DNA of 7,683 bases, from positions 1-7,683 of the forward strand of contig SCTE01000010.1 of NCBI GenBank assembly GCA_004298915.1. The letters are read 5' to 3'. The first letter of the stretch is position 1. Each line of letters opens with the position of its first letter. Of this stretch, positions 1 to 5,730 are shown piece after piece. Under the pieces are notes generated by a model, which saw nothing but the letters and a program-made list of their open reading frames with translations, did not search any database and was not told the origin of the DNA. A program made the position numbers and the translations under genes. This stretch comes from Chloroflexota bacterium. Its GTDB lineage: Bacteria; Chloroflexota; Limnocylindria; Limnocylindrales; CSP1-4.

Positions 1-2
1 CC

Positions 3-461
3 AAGCGGACGCTCATGGCGGTGCTGTGGTCCTGGGCGGTCGGGCTCGTCCTCGGCGGGATCTCGATCGGGATCGGTGGGGGGATCGGGATCGTCGTGTT
101 CCTCGCCGCCGGCGCGATCCTCGGCAGCGGGCTCGGCGGCGTCCAGGTCGCGGATCGCGTCTTCATGCTTCGCCTCTCGCCACCGGCTCGGCTCGGCGAG
201 TTCTTCGGTCTGTACGGGCTGGTCGGCAAGGGCTCGCAGGTCATCGGCCAGCTCCTGTACGGGCTGATCCTCCTCTGGACCTTCGATGCCCTCGGCAACG
301 GCGCGTATCAGGTGGCCGTCCTCAGCCTGCTGGTCACGATGCTCATCGGGGCCTGGCTGCTCCGACCGGTCTCGGATCAGTGGTCCGGTTCCGGCGAGCT
401 CGATGTCGAGGCCCCGCCCGACCGCCTGTCACCGTCCACCGCGCCACTCGAGCCGCGCTAG
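3..461 (+). CDS. MFS transporter, UMF1/Atg22-like, C-terminal part (5' end outside window)
   Basis: The reading frame is open from the first bases of the window and ends at a TAG at 459-461, so only the last ~152 residues are seen; the ATG at 15 is internal. Hydrophobic stretches of membrane-segment length include those around AVLWSWAVGLVLGG, GIGIVVFLAAGAILG, QVIGQLLYGLILLWTF and VAVLSLLVTMLIGAWLL, which suits the end of a 12-TM major facilitator protein. The stretch GLGGVQVADRVFM...PPARLGEFFGLYGLVGKGSQVIG resembles the 'GG-Q-x-SR-..-P-..-EFFG-Y-..-GK' signature of UMF1-type (Atg22-like) permeases, in which the GK motif sits before a late TM helix. The substrate cannot be told; characterised fungal Atg22 exports amino acids from the vacuole, but bacterial members are mostly uncharacterised. 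After the last helix comes a ~30-residue hydrophilic tail rich in Pro, Ser and Glu. It is the only plus-strand gene and converges on galE. The MFS call is solid; the subfamily is probable. Confidence 0.8.
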   Translation, partial: KRTLMAVLWSWAVGLVLGGISIGIGGGIGIVVFLAAGAILGSGLGGVQVADRVFMLRLSPPARLGEFFGLYGLVGKGSQVIGQLLYGLILLWTFDALGNGAYQVAVLSLLVTMLIGAWLLRPVSDQWSGSGELDVEAPPDRLSPSTAPLEPR

Positions 462-513
462 AGGAGATTGCGCCGGAGGGTTGCTGCCCGCGCTCGCGCC
501 CGCGCCCGCGGCC

Positions 514-561
514 GCGGCATAGTGCTCCCCCGTGCCCGCGGCAGAGTGCTACCCCGCGCCC
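514..561. repeat. 24-base tandem duplication (two copies)
   Basis: Two adjacent units, 514-537 and 538-561, agree at 21 of 24 positions; both begin GCGGCA, share AGTGCT at the centre and end in GCCC. They are noncoding, about 50 bases after the transporter stop. Replication slippage in C/G-rich DNA is the simplest origin. A role in transcript ends cannot be excluded. Confidence 0.75.
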
Positions 562-565
562 ATGC

Positions 566-600
566 CCGTGGGGGGGACGCTCCCCGGCCTGTGCCCACGG
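566..600. repeat. GC-rich hairpin with nested stem
   Basis: The outer arms CCGTGGG (566-572) and CCCACGG (594-600) are perfectly complementary. Directly inside, GGGGA (573-577) pairs with TCCCC (581-585) around the loop CGC, leaving an eight-base bulge (586-593) on the 3' side. It lies about 105 bases after the transporter stop and could slow or end transcription. There is no T-run after it on either strand, so it is not a standard intrinsic terminator. The 3' arm can pair instead with 640-649 (GTGCCCACGG against CCGTGGGCAC, ten perfect pairs). Confidence 0.5.
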
Positions 601-620
601 CGCGCTGCCGCCCGGGCCCA

Positions 621-797
621 TTTCATGCCAAACGGCCATCCGTGGGCACCTGGGCCAGCAGTCAAGCCAGAATCAGGCGCGATCCAGCCCCAGGGTCAGA
701 GGGTTCGTGCTCAGTTGCCGCGATTGCGAGGCCAATTCGCCCGTGGATGGGCCCGATTTCCCGCCCAAGTGTCCGGGGATGGCTGTTTGGCAGGAAA
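621..797. repeat. Imperfect 35-base inverted repeat enclosing 107 bases (MITE-like or structured RNA)
   Basis: The left arm 621-655 and the right arm 763-797 match as inverted copies at 29 of 35 positions; the outer 21 bases match at 19. The arms start TTTC and end GAAA at the outer edges, and identity stops abruptly there. Read as plus-strand RNA, three of the six mismatches become G-U pairs, leaving three true mismatches in a 35-pair helix. Total length is 177 bases with 107 bases between the arms. Arm length, overall size and lack of coding potential fit a miniature inverted-repeat element, but no target-site duplication is visible next to the arms. A structured 3' region of one of the converging transcripts is the alternative. 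Confidence 0.55.
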
Positions 798-829
798 GTT
801 CGGAGCGACCTGCGGAAGGACCCGCCGCC

Positions 830-873
830 GCGCCCTCAGCCCCGCGCCCCTCAGCCCTGCGCCCCGAAGCCCC
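830..873. repeat. Degenerate ~15-base tandem repeat (three units)
   Basis: Units start at 830, 844 and 859, each beginning GCGCCC and ending AGCCC plus one base; the first is one base shorter. A decayed fourth unit (GCGTCTCAGC) follows at 874. The array sits about 55 bases beyond the galE stop in the convergent region. It looks like slippage-derived low-complexity DNA, and no function is evident. Confidence 0.6.
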
Positions 874-928
874 GCGTCTCAGCTGGCGGCTCGCCGATCC
901 AGCCGACCGGGGTGCGCTCTTCGTCCGG

Positions 929-1927
929 TCACGATCGGGGAACCTCGTCGCCTCCGCGGCGCTGGCGCCATGCCCAGGCCGAGCCGATCATTGCCTCGAG
1001 CGTGGACCGATTCGGGCGCCATCCCAGCACGTCTGCAGCGCGGTCGATGGTCGCGACCAGGACCGGCGGATCGCCGATCCGACGGGCCCCGATCGAATGC
1101 GGTACCGGCATGCCGACGACCGCCTCGATCGCGCTCAGGACCTGCTTCACGCTGAACCCGCCGCCGCTTCCGAGGTTGCAGATGAGCGGCGTTTCCGTTC
1201 GCTGGTCGCCGGGCGCGGTGGCCTCGAGCGCGGCCATGTGGGCGTCGGCGAGGTCCATCACGTGGATGTAGTCCCGGATCGGGGTCCCGTCCGGGGTGGG
1301 GTAGTCGTCCCCGAACAGCGTCAGGGGAGGCCCGCCCGCGACGGCCGACAGGGCGTTGGGAATAAGGTGCGTCTCGGGATCGTGCCGTTCGCCGTTCGTG
1401 GCGCTCGCACCGGCGACGTTGAAGTACCGCAGGCTGGCGCTCCGCAGTCCGTAGGCTGATCCGTACCAGGCCATCGCGCCCTCGAATGTGCGCTTCGTCT
1501 CGCCGTACGGGTTGATCGGCCGGAGCGGCGCGCGCTCGTCGATCGGCGAGCTCTCCGGTACGCCATAGACCGCCGCCGTCGATGAGAACACGATCCGCCC
1601 GATGCCGAGGCGCCGCATGGCGTCGAGCATCGTGATGCCGCCGCTGACGTTGATCCGGTAGTACGCAGCCGGGTCCTCGATCGATTCGCCGACCAGCGAC
1701 TTCGCCGCGCAGTGGAGGACGGCCTCGGTTCGACTGCGCTCGAGGGCGTTGCCGATCACGGCCGCGTCGGCGAACGAGCCTTCGATGACCTCGACGCCCG
1801 ATGGCATCGAATCGCGATGCCCGGTCGAGAAGTCGTCGAGGACCGTCACGCGATGACCGGCCTCGACAAGGCGTTCGACTGAGACCGATCCGACGTAGCC
1901 GGCGCCGCCGGTGACCAGGATGCGCAT
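929..1927 (-). CDS. galE: UDP-glucose 4-epimerase
   Basis: This cytoplasmic NAD-dependent enzyme of the extended SDR family interconverts UDP-glucose and UDP-galactose, supplying galactose for surface polysaccharide or feeding the Leloir pathway. From the ATG at 1927 it has 332 residues, close to the usual ~335-340. The N-terminus MRILVTGGAGYVGS carries the Rossmann TGGxGxxG motif. SSTAAVYG (about 115-122) holds the catalytic Ser/Thr position, here Thr, and NPYGETK holds the Tyr141/Lys145 pair. LRYFNVAGA and the segment TPDGTPIRDYIHV (about 211-223) are GalE signatures, which favours GalE over other sugar epimerases. A GTG two codons upstream (1933) is an alternative start; neither has a clear Shine-Dalgarno sequence. 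It starts 32 bases after the TPR gene and is the last gene of the minus-strand run. No other galactose or polysaccharide gene is visible. Confidence 0.93.
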   Translation of the reverse strand: MRILVTGGAGYVGSVSVERLVEAGHRVTVLDDFSTGHRDSMPSGVEVIEGSFADAAVIGNALERSRTEAVLHCAAKSLVGESIEDPAAYYRINVSGGITMLDAMRRLGIGRIVFSSTAAVYGVPESSPIDERAPLRPINPYGETKRTFEGAMAWYGSAYGLRSASLRYFNVAGASATNGERHDPETHLIPNALSAVAGGPPLTLFGDDYPTPDGTPIRDYIHVMDLADAHMAALEATAPGDQRTETPLICNLGSGGGFSVKQVLSAIEAVVGMPVPHSIGARRIGDPPVLVATIDRAADVLGWRPNRSTLEAMIGSAWAWRQRRGGDEVPRS

Positions 1928-1959
1928 CGGCACAGGATACGGGCGCGAGCCCGCGGACC

Positions 1960-2811
1960 TCAGCGTCGAATGCCGAACAGGCCCAGGAGCCGGTCGACGA
2001 ACGAGCGACGCGCCGGCGGGGCACTGGCCGGTTCGGGCGCCGCCTGCCGGCTGGCTGCCGCCGCCTGCGCGACGGCCGTTGCCTGGGCGCGCGCCTCGGC
2101 GGCCGCGACGTGGGCGTTGGCGATCGCCTGGGCCCGAGCCTCATCCGCTTCCGCCTGGGCGCGTGCCCAGGCCTGGGCGCGTGCCTCCGCCGCCGCGGCG
2201 TGCGCTCGTGCCTCCGCCGCCGCTGCCTGCAGGCGCTCGTCGGCCGCCTTCTTCGCCTGGGCGGCCTCGGCCTCGGCCTGTGCTCTCGTCGCATCCTCGG
2301 TGGCCTGTGCCCTCGCCACCTCCGCCGCAGCCTCGGCCCGTGTCCTCGCCACCTCCGCCGCAGCCTCGGCCTCGGCCCTTGCGCTCGCCTCGACCTCGGC
2401 GGCCTCGACCTCGGGCTGTGCCTTCGCCGTCCCCTCATCGGCCACGATCGTGGCGGTGGTCACGACCTCGGCCCGCGCAGGCAGGTCGGAGGGCGCCGTC
2501 CCGGCAGCCGCCTCGACGATGTCCGGGGCCTGGTCGGGACCGATTGCCTCCAGGTCCTCACCTGTGCCGGCAAACTCCAGGTGGGCGATCAGCCGCTGTG
2601 CCGCGACCTCCTCGGGGTCGATGAGCAGCGCTCGACGCGCCTCGGCCAGGGCGCGATCCCGATCTCCGCGTGCGAGGGCCACACGCGCCAGGCCGGCGAC
2701 CGCGATGGCGTTCCTCGGGTCCGCCTCGGCGACCTGTTCGTACAGGTGCTCGGCACGGTCGAATGCCCCGTCATCGATGAATTGCTCGGCCACAAGCAAC
2801 AGCTCGATCAT
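1960..2811 (-). CDS. TPR protein with long Ala-rich coiled-coil and amphipathic C-terminus
   Basis: A 283-residue protein whose specific function I do not recognise. Residues 1-34 and 35-68 form two consecutive 34-residue TPR-like units (hallmarks: FDRAEHLYEQVAEADPRN and ARGDRDRALAEARRALLIDPEE), with a probable capping helix at 69-80. A low-complexity linker (81-134) follows. Residues ~135-255 are almost only Ala, Glu, Arg and Gln with 11-residue periodicity (AEAAAEVARTR then AEAAAEVARAQ), as expected of a hendecad coiled coil or a single long helix. After a Pro/Ala hinge (256-268) the protein ends in SFVDRLLGLFGIRR, a short amphipathic basic segment that could touch membrane or a partner. 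There is no signal peptide, so it is probably cytoplasmic. Its ATG overlaps the stop of the CCA-enzyme gene (ATGA) and it has a strong GGAGG, implying translational coupling. A scaffold role is a guess. Confidence 0.85.
   Translation of the reverse strand: MIELLLVAEQFIDDGAFDRAEHLYEQVAEADPRNAIAVAGLARVALARGDRDRALAEARRALLIDPEEVAAQRLIAHLEFAGTGEDLEAIGPDQAPDIVEAAAGTAPSDLPARAEVVTTATIVADEGTAKAQPEVEAAEVEASARAEAEAAAEVARTRAEAAAEVARAQATEDATRAQAEAEAAQAKKAADERLQAAAAEARAHAAAAEARAQAWARAQAEADEARAQAIANAHVAAAEARAQATAVAQAAAASRQAAPEPASAPPARRSFVDRLLGLFGIRR
2303..2371. repeat. 33-base-period direct repeat inside the TPR gene's coil region
   Basis: The blocks 2311-2338 and 2344-2371 are identical over 28 bases. With their left flanks (from 2303 and 2336) the match extends to 36 positions with two differences, at a period of 33 bases. 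On the minus strand this encodes residues 148-158 and 159-169, two consecutive 11-residue coil units. Near-perfect DNA identity suggests recent in-frame duplication rather than selection on protein sequence alone. Confidence 0.85.
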
Positions 2812-4169
2812 CGATCCTCCGTCAGCGAGGCCTGCGCCAGGAGCAGAAGGGTCGCACGTTCGTTGATCGTCGGATCGGTCAGCGCGTGGTGCAGCAGCGC
2901 ATCCAGGATGCGGCCAAGGGCCGGGCCCTCGGTCAGGCCGAGTTCGGCGATGAGATCGGATCCGTCGATGACCAAGTCGCGACGCTCGAGGACGACGCGT
3001 GCCGCCAGTTGCGCCGCCACCCGCTCCCGGAGCTCGTCGAGGTCATGGGCGGTCCTTGCCAGCCCGCTGCCCTCGTTGTCGGCCTCGCGCAGTTCGAACA
3101 ACTGGGCCAGCGCGTCCCGGCCGACCCGCTGGATGAACCGGCGAACCCCCGGATCGCCCCACGATGGTTCGTAGCTGAACATGTGGTTCCGGACGAGGTG
3201 GCCGACGCGCTCGATGACGGCCTTCGGCAGGCGGAGTCGCTCCATGAACGCGACCGCCAGTTCCGCGCCGACCGCGTCATGCCCGAGGAAATGCCCATTG
3301 GCCATCGTCGCGGGCTTGCCGATGTCGTGGAGGAGGGCCGCGAGGCGGACGACGGGATGCTCCGGGGACACGGCATCGACGGTTCGCACGGTGTGATCCC
3401 ACAGGTCATCGCCCGGGATCTTGTTCTGGGGCAGGCCCCGCTGCGCCGCGAGCTCGGGCGAGATGACGGCCAGGATCCCGGTCGCCGCCATCAGGCGCAG
3501 CCCGACCGACGGCCGCCCGGCGGCGAGGAGCTTTTCCACCTCCGCGGCAACCCGCTCGGCCGAGAGATGGGCGACCAGGGACGACTGCGCCTCGATGGCC
3601 GCGAGCGTGCCCGCCTCGATGTCGAAATCGAGGGTCGTCGCGAGCCGGACCGCCCGGACCATCCGCAGGGCGTCCTCCTCGAATCGGAGCCGCGGATCCC
3701 CGACGGCCCGCAGGAGTCGGCGCTCGAGGTCGCCGATCCCGTCATGGGGATCGACCAGGCGCGGCGCGCCGCGGTTCGCCACAGGTGGATCGCCGCCGCC
3801 CGCACTGCCCCAGGCGAGGGCATTGACCGTGAAGTCCCGCCTGGCGAGGTCGACCTCGATCGTGTCACCGAACTCGACCCGATCCGGCCGGCGGAAATCG
3901 GCATAGTCGTGATCCGAGCGGAACGTCGTGATCTCGAGGAACTCGCGGTCCAGGCGCGCGGACACCGTCCCGAACCGGTTCTCGTACACGGATCCCGGGA
4001 ACAGCTCGAGGACGCGATCCGGCCGCGCGTCGGTGGCAAGGTCCCAGTCGGCTGGTTCTCGCCCGACCAGCACGTCGCGGAGCGAACCACCGACGACGTA
4101 GGCGGCGTGACCGCCGGCCCACAGCCGCTCGAGGGCGGCGAGGACCGGTTCCGGCGGGTGGATGTCCAA
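2808..4169 (-). CDS. cca: CCA tRNA nucleotidyltransferase (class II, with HD domain)
   Basis: Class II nucleotidyltransferase/poly(A)-polymerase family enzyme that adds or repairs the 3' CCA of tRNA. I place the start at a TTG (4169; DIHPPEPVLAALERL), giving 453 residues. The frame is open to an ATG at 4358, but that would overlap the HNH gene by 172 bases and prepend a Pro/Arg-rich, non-family-like stretch; no ATG or GTG lies between. A CTG at 4190 is possible. From the TTG: VGGSLRD with GG at 27-28, DWDLAT at 41-46 (the metal-binding D-x-D), the FRSDHDYADFRRP and RRDFTVNAL motifs near 83-118, EEDALRMVRAVRLA (164-177), then an HD domain with ALLHDIGKPA (His281-Asp282). The C-terminal helical part fits long bacterial CCA enzymes. 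The head domain could instead be A-adding or poly(A)-polymerase type; I cannot separate these by eye. It starts about 17 bases after the HNH stop. Confidence 0.88.
   Translation of the reverse strand: MDIHPPEPVLAALERLWAGGHAAYVVGGSLRDVLVGREPADWDLATDARPDRVLELFPGSVYENRFGTVSARLDREFLEITTFRSDHDYADFRRPDRVEFGDTIEVDLARRDFTVNALAWGSAGGGDPPVANRGAPRLVDPHDGIGDLERRLLRAVGDPRLRFEEDALRMVRAVRLATTLDFDIEAGTLAAIEAQSSLVAHLSAERVAAEVEKLLAAGRPSVGLRLMAATGILAVISPELAAQRGLPQNKIPGDDLWDHTVRTVDAVSPEHPVVRLAALLHDIGKPATMANGHFLGHDAVGAELAVAFMERLRLPKAVIERVGHLVRNHMFSYEPSWGDPGVRRFIQRVGRDALAQLFELREADNEGSGLARTAHDLDELRERVAAQLAARVVLERRDLVIDGSDLIAELGLTEGPALGRILDALLHHALTDPTINERATLLLLAQASLTEDR
2816..2820 (-). promoter_or_regulatory. Strong Shine-Dalgarno (GGAGG) for the TPR gene
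   Basis: On the minus strand GGAGG is followed by four bases and the ATG at 2811. The site lies within the last codons of the CCA-enzyme gene, whose TGA overlaps that ATG. This is the clearest ribosome site in the window and supports both the chosen start and coupled translation. Confidence 0.7.
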
Positions 4170-4186
4170 GGCGGGCGGCCCGCCGG

Positions 4187-4702
4187 TCAGTTCCGGCCGA
4201 GGAACAGGTACATGCGCCAGGCCTCGTTTCGCTCGTCGGCGAGAAATGGCGTGAACAGGGAATACAGGTCGCTGCGCGGCTCGAACGGGGTCCGAACCAG
4301 GCGGAGCCGGGCCTCCTCGAGGGTCTTGCTGCCCTTCCGGTGGTTGCAGCTCTTGCACGCCGCCACGAGGTTGTCCCAGGTGTGGCCGCCCCCGCGATGG
4401 CGCGGAATCACGTGGTCCAGGGTCAGGTCGTGCGCGACCCGCCCGCAGTACTGGCAGGTATGGCGGTCCCGTGCGAAGACCTCGCGCCGGGTCAACTTCA
4501 CGCGCGGTCGAGGCCGACGGATCCGATGCTGGAGGCGGATCACGGACGGCGCGCGGTATTCCGTCCGGGGGGTCCGGATCATCTGGTGGTCGTATTCGAG
4601 GACCTCGGCCTTCTCGCCGAAGACGAGCCGGAACGCACGCGGCAAATTCGTGACGTTGAGCGGCTCGTAATCCTGATTGAGGACGAGCACGACGCCATTC
4701 AT
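4187..4702 (-). CDS. HNH endonuclease-family protein
   Basis: A 171-residue stand-alone HNH protein. It begins MNGVVLVLNQDYEPLNVTNLPRAF, a typical opening of the chromosomal HNH proteins common in Actinobacteria, Chloroflexota and Deinococcus. The fold is marked by CQYC (Cys83, Cys86) and ACKSC (Cys116, Cys119), the likely structural zinc ligands. Between them LDHVIPRHRGG carries the catalytic Asp96-His97, and WDNL supplies Asn111 with His121 after the second Cys pair, so the nuclease core looks intact. A basic segment (HRIRRPRPRVKLTRR, about 59-73) just before the core probably contacts nucleic acid. Physiological substrates of this group are not established to my knowledge; no methylase, phage or intein feature is nearby. 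The ATG at 4702 gives the family-typical N-terminus and lies 28 bases after the lyase stop. No good Shine-Dalgarno sequence is visible. The cca frame follows it almost directly. Confidence 0.9.
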   Translation of the reverse strand: MNGVVLVLNQDYEPLNVTNLPRAFRLVFGEKAEVLEYDHQMIRTPRTEYRAPSVIRLQHRIRRPRPRVKLTRREVFARDRHTCQYCGRVAHDLTLDHVIPRHRGGGHTWDNLVAACKSCNHRKGSKTLEEARLRLVRTPFEPRSDLYSLFTPFLADERNEAWRMYLFLGRN

Positions 4703-4730
4703 GCGCGGGATGCTAGCAATGGATCATCCG

Positions 4731-5666
4731 TCACGCTCGCGAGGTGGGGGCACCGGTCGAGGCGTCCCAGCCCCCGGCCTGCCCGACCTTGGTCGTGAGA
4801 GGCTTCCCGAGCGCCGCCGCGGCGAACCGGGCCGCCTCCAGCACACGATCCAGATCCACCCCGTGCTCCCAGCCCGAGGCGTCGAGGAAGTACACGAGGT
4901 CCTCGGTCGCGAGATTGCCCGCCGCCCCCGGCGCATACGGGCAGCCGCCCGTGCCCCCGGCCGCCGAATCGAAGCACCGGACGCCGGCATCGAGCCCGGC
5001 CGAGACGTTCGCGAGGGCCGTGCCGCGCGTGTCGTGGAAGTGGAACGCGATGCGATCGAGCGGGATCCCGGCGGCGACTGCCGTCCCGGTCAGGACGGCG
5101 ACCTGGGACGGGACGCCGACCCCGATCGTGTCCCCGAAACAGACCTCGTCCACGCCAAGGTCGAGGAGGCGCAGGGCGACGTCCACCGCTCGTTCGGCAG
5201 CCACCGCTCCGGTGTACGGGCAGCCGAAGGCGGTCGAGACGTAGCCGCGCCGCCACCAGCCGAGCTCCGTCGCGCGCCGCAGGACCGGGGCAAACGCATC
5301 GAGCGACGCCGCGACCGTCATGCCGATGTTCCGCTCGGTGAAGGCGTCGGTTGCGGCCGTGAAGACCGCGAGGGCTTGGGCGCCGGCGGCTTCGGCCCGC
5401 TCCATGCCACGAAGGTTTGGAACCAGCACCGGGAACCGCGCCCCGGCCGAGCCCGGCACCTCGGACAGCCGCGGGACGAGCGCATCCGCATCCGCGAGTT
5501 GCGGGATCGCCTTCGGCGAGACGAAGCTCGTTGCCTCGATCTCGCGCAGGCCCGCGGCCAGGAGGAGCTCGATGTACCGGACCTTGGCGTCGGTTGGAAG
5601 GGCGACCGCTTCGTTCTGGAGCCCGTCGCGCGGCCCGACCTCGTAGATCCGGACGAGGTCGCTCAT
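4731..5666 (-). CDS. mvaB: Hydroxymethylglutaryl-CoA lyase
   Basis: A TIM-barrel lyase of the HMGL-like/DRE-TIM family that splits (S)-3-hydroxy-3-methylglutaryl-CoA into acetyl-CoA and acetoacetate, the last step of leucine degradation. Numbered from the ATG at 5666 (311 residues), VGPRDGLQNE places catalytic Arg13 and metal-binding Asp14. SFVSPKAIPQLAD (47-59) is the family substrate-binding stretch. HFHDTRGTALAN gives metal ligands His209 and His211, and GGTGGCPYAPGAAGN holds the signature Cys242 of the flexible loop and Asn251. This set separates HMG-CoA lyase from isopropylmalate and homocitrate synthases. A GTG one codon upstream (5669) also fits, but AGGG lies six bases before the ATG, which favours the ATG. 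It follows the acyl-CoA carboxylase alpha subunit with one small gene between, an order like liuD-liuE. All catalytic residues I looked for are present. Confidence 0.94.
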   Translation of the reverse strand: MSDLVRIYEVGPRDGLQNEAVALPTDAKVRYIELLLAAGLREIEATSFVSPKAIPQLADADALVPRLSEVPGSAGARFPVLVPNLRGMERAEAAGAQALAVFTAATDAFTERNIGMTVAASLDAFAPVLRRATELGWWRRGYVSTAFGCPYTGAVAAERAVDVALRLLDLGVDEVCFGDTIGVGVPSQVAVLTGTAVAAGIPLDRIAFHFHDTRGTALANVSAGLDAGVRCFDSAAGGTGGCPYAPGAAGNLATEDLVYFLDASGWEHGVDLDRVLEAARFAAAALGKPLTTKVGQAGGWDASTGAPTSRA

Positions 5667-5730
5667 CACCGGCCCTGGTGCGTGGTCGATCGGCCGTTCG
5701 TGGCGATCTCGCGGCCTGCCGGTGTCGCGC

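Larger units (their letters stand above)
462..928. other. Convergent intergenic region, repeat-rich, no gene seen
   Basis: This 467-base stretch lies between the stops of the plus-strand transporter and the minus-strand galE, so it should contain the 3' ends of both transcripts. Open frames cross it only because stop codons are rare at this GC content; none has a family-like protein sequence or a ribosome site. It holds several repeats listed separately: a 24-base tandem pair, a GC hairpin, a 35-base imperfect inverted repeat and a degenerate 15-base tandem array. No classical intrinsic terminator (stem followed by a T-run) is visible on either strand. The middle part (about 621-800) is less GC-extreme than the C/G-rich flanks, which is compatible with an inserted element. 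Confidence 0.75.

Noticed and set aside
566..600. Intrinsic terminator for the transporter gene
   Set aside because: The stem is strong, but no T-run follows on the plus strand and no A-run precedes it for the minus strand, so I list it only as a hairpin.
514..873. CRISPR-like array in the repeat-rich gap
   Set aside because: The repeats are directly adjacent with no unique spacers of constant length, differ in unit length and sequence, and no cas gene is present.
887..905. Small inverted repeat CGGCT...AGCCG next to the galE stop as a terminator
   Set aside because: Only five perfect pairs, a nine-base loop and no T-run; common by chance at this GC content.
468..1271. Plus-strand open frames crossing the intergenic gap into galE
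   Set aside because: Arg/Pro/Ala-rich translation with no recognisable domain, no ribosome site, and extension antisense to galE.
879..2438. 519-residue minus-strand frame overlapping galE and the TPR gene
   Set aside because: It is an Arg/Pro-rich out-of-frame shadow of galE and the TPR coil; galE motifs are all in the other frame.
1911..2866. Several long plus-strand frames opposite the TPR gene
   Set aside because: The Ala-rich repeat keeps multiple frames open. They translate to Pro/Arg or Ala/Ser low-complexity sequence, while the minus strand has the TPR units, a GGAGG site and an ATGA junction.
2886..4670. 594-residue plus-strand open frame
   Set aside because: It lies antisense to the CCA enzyme and the HNH gene, which carry clear catalytic motifs. 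Its own translation shows no family-like pattern; stop codons are simply rare in this frame at high GC.
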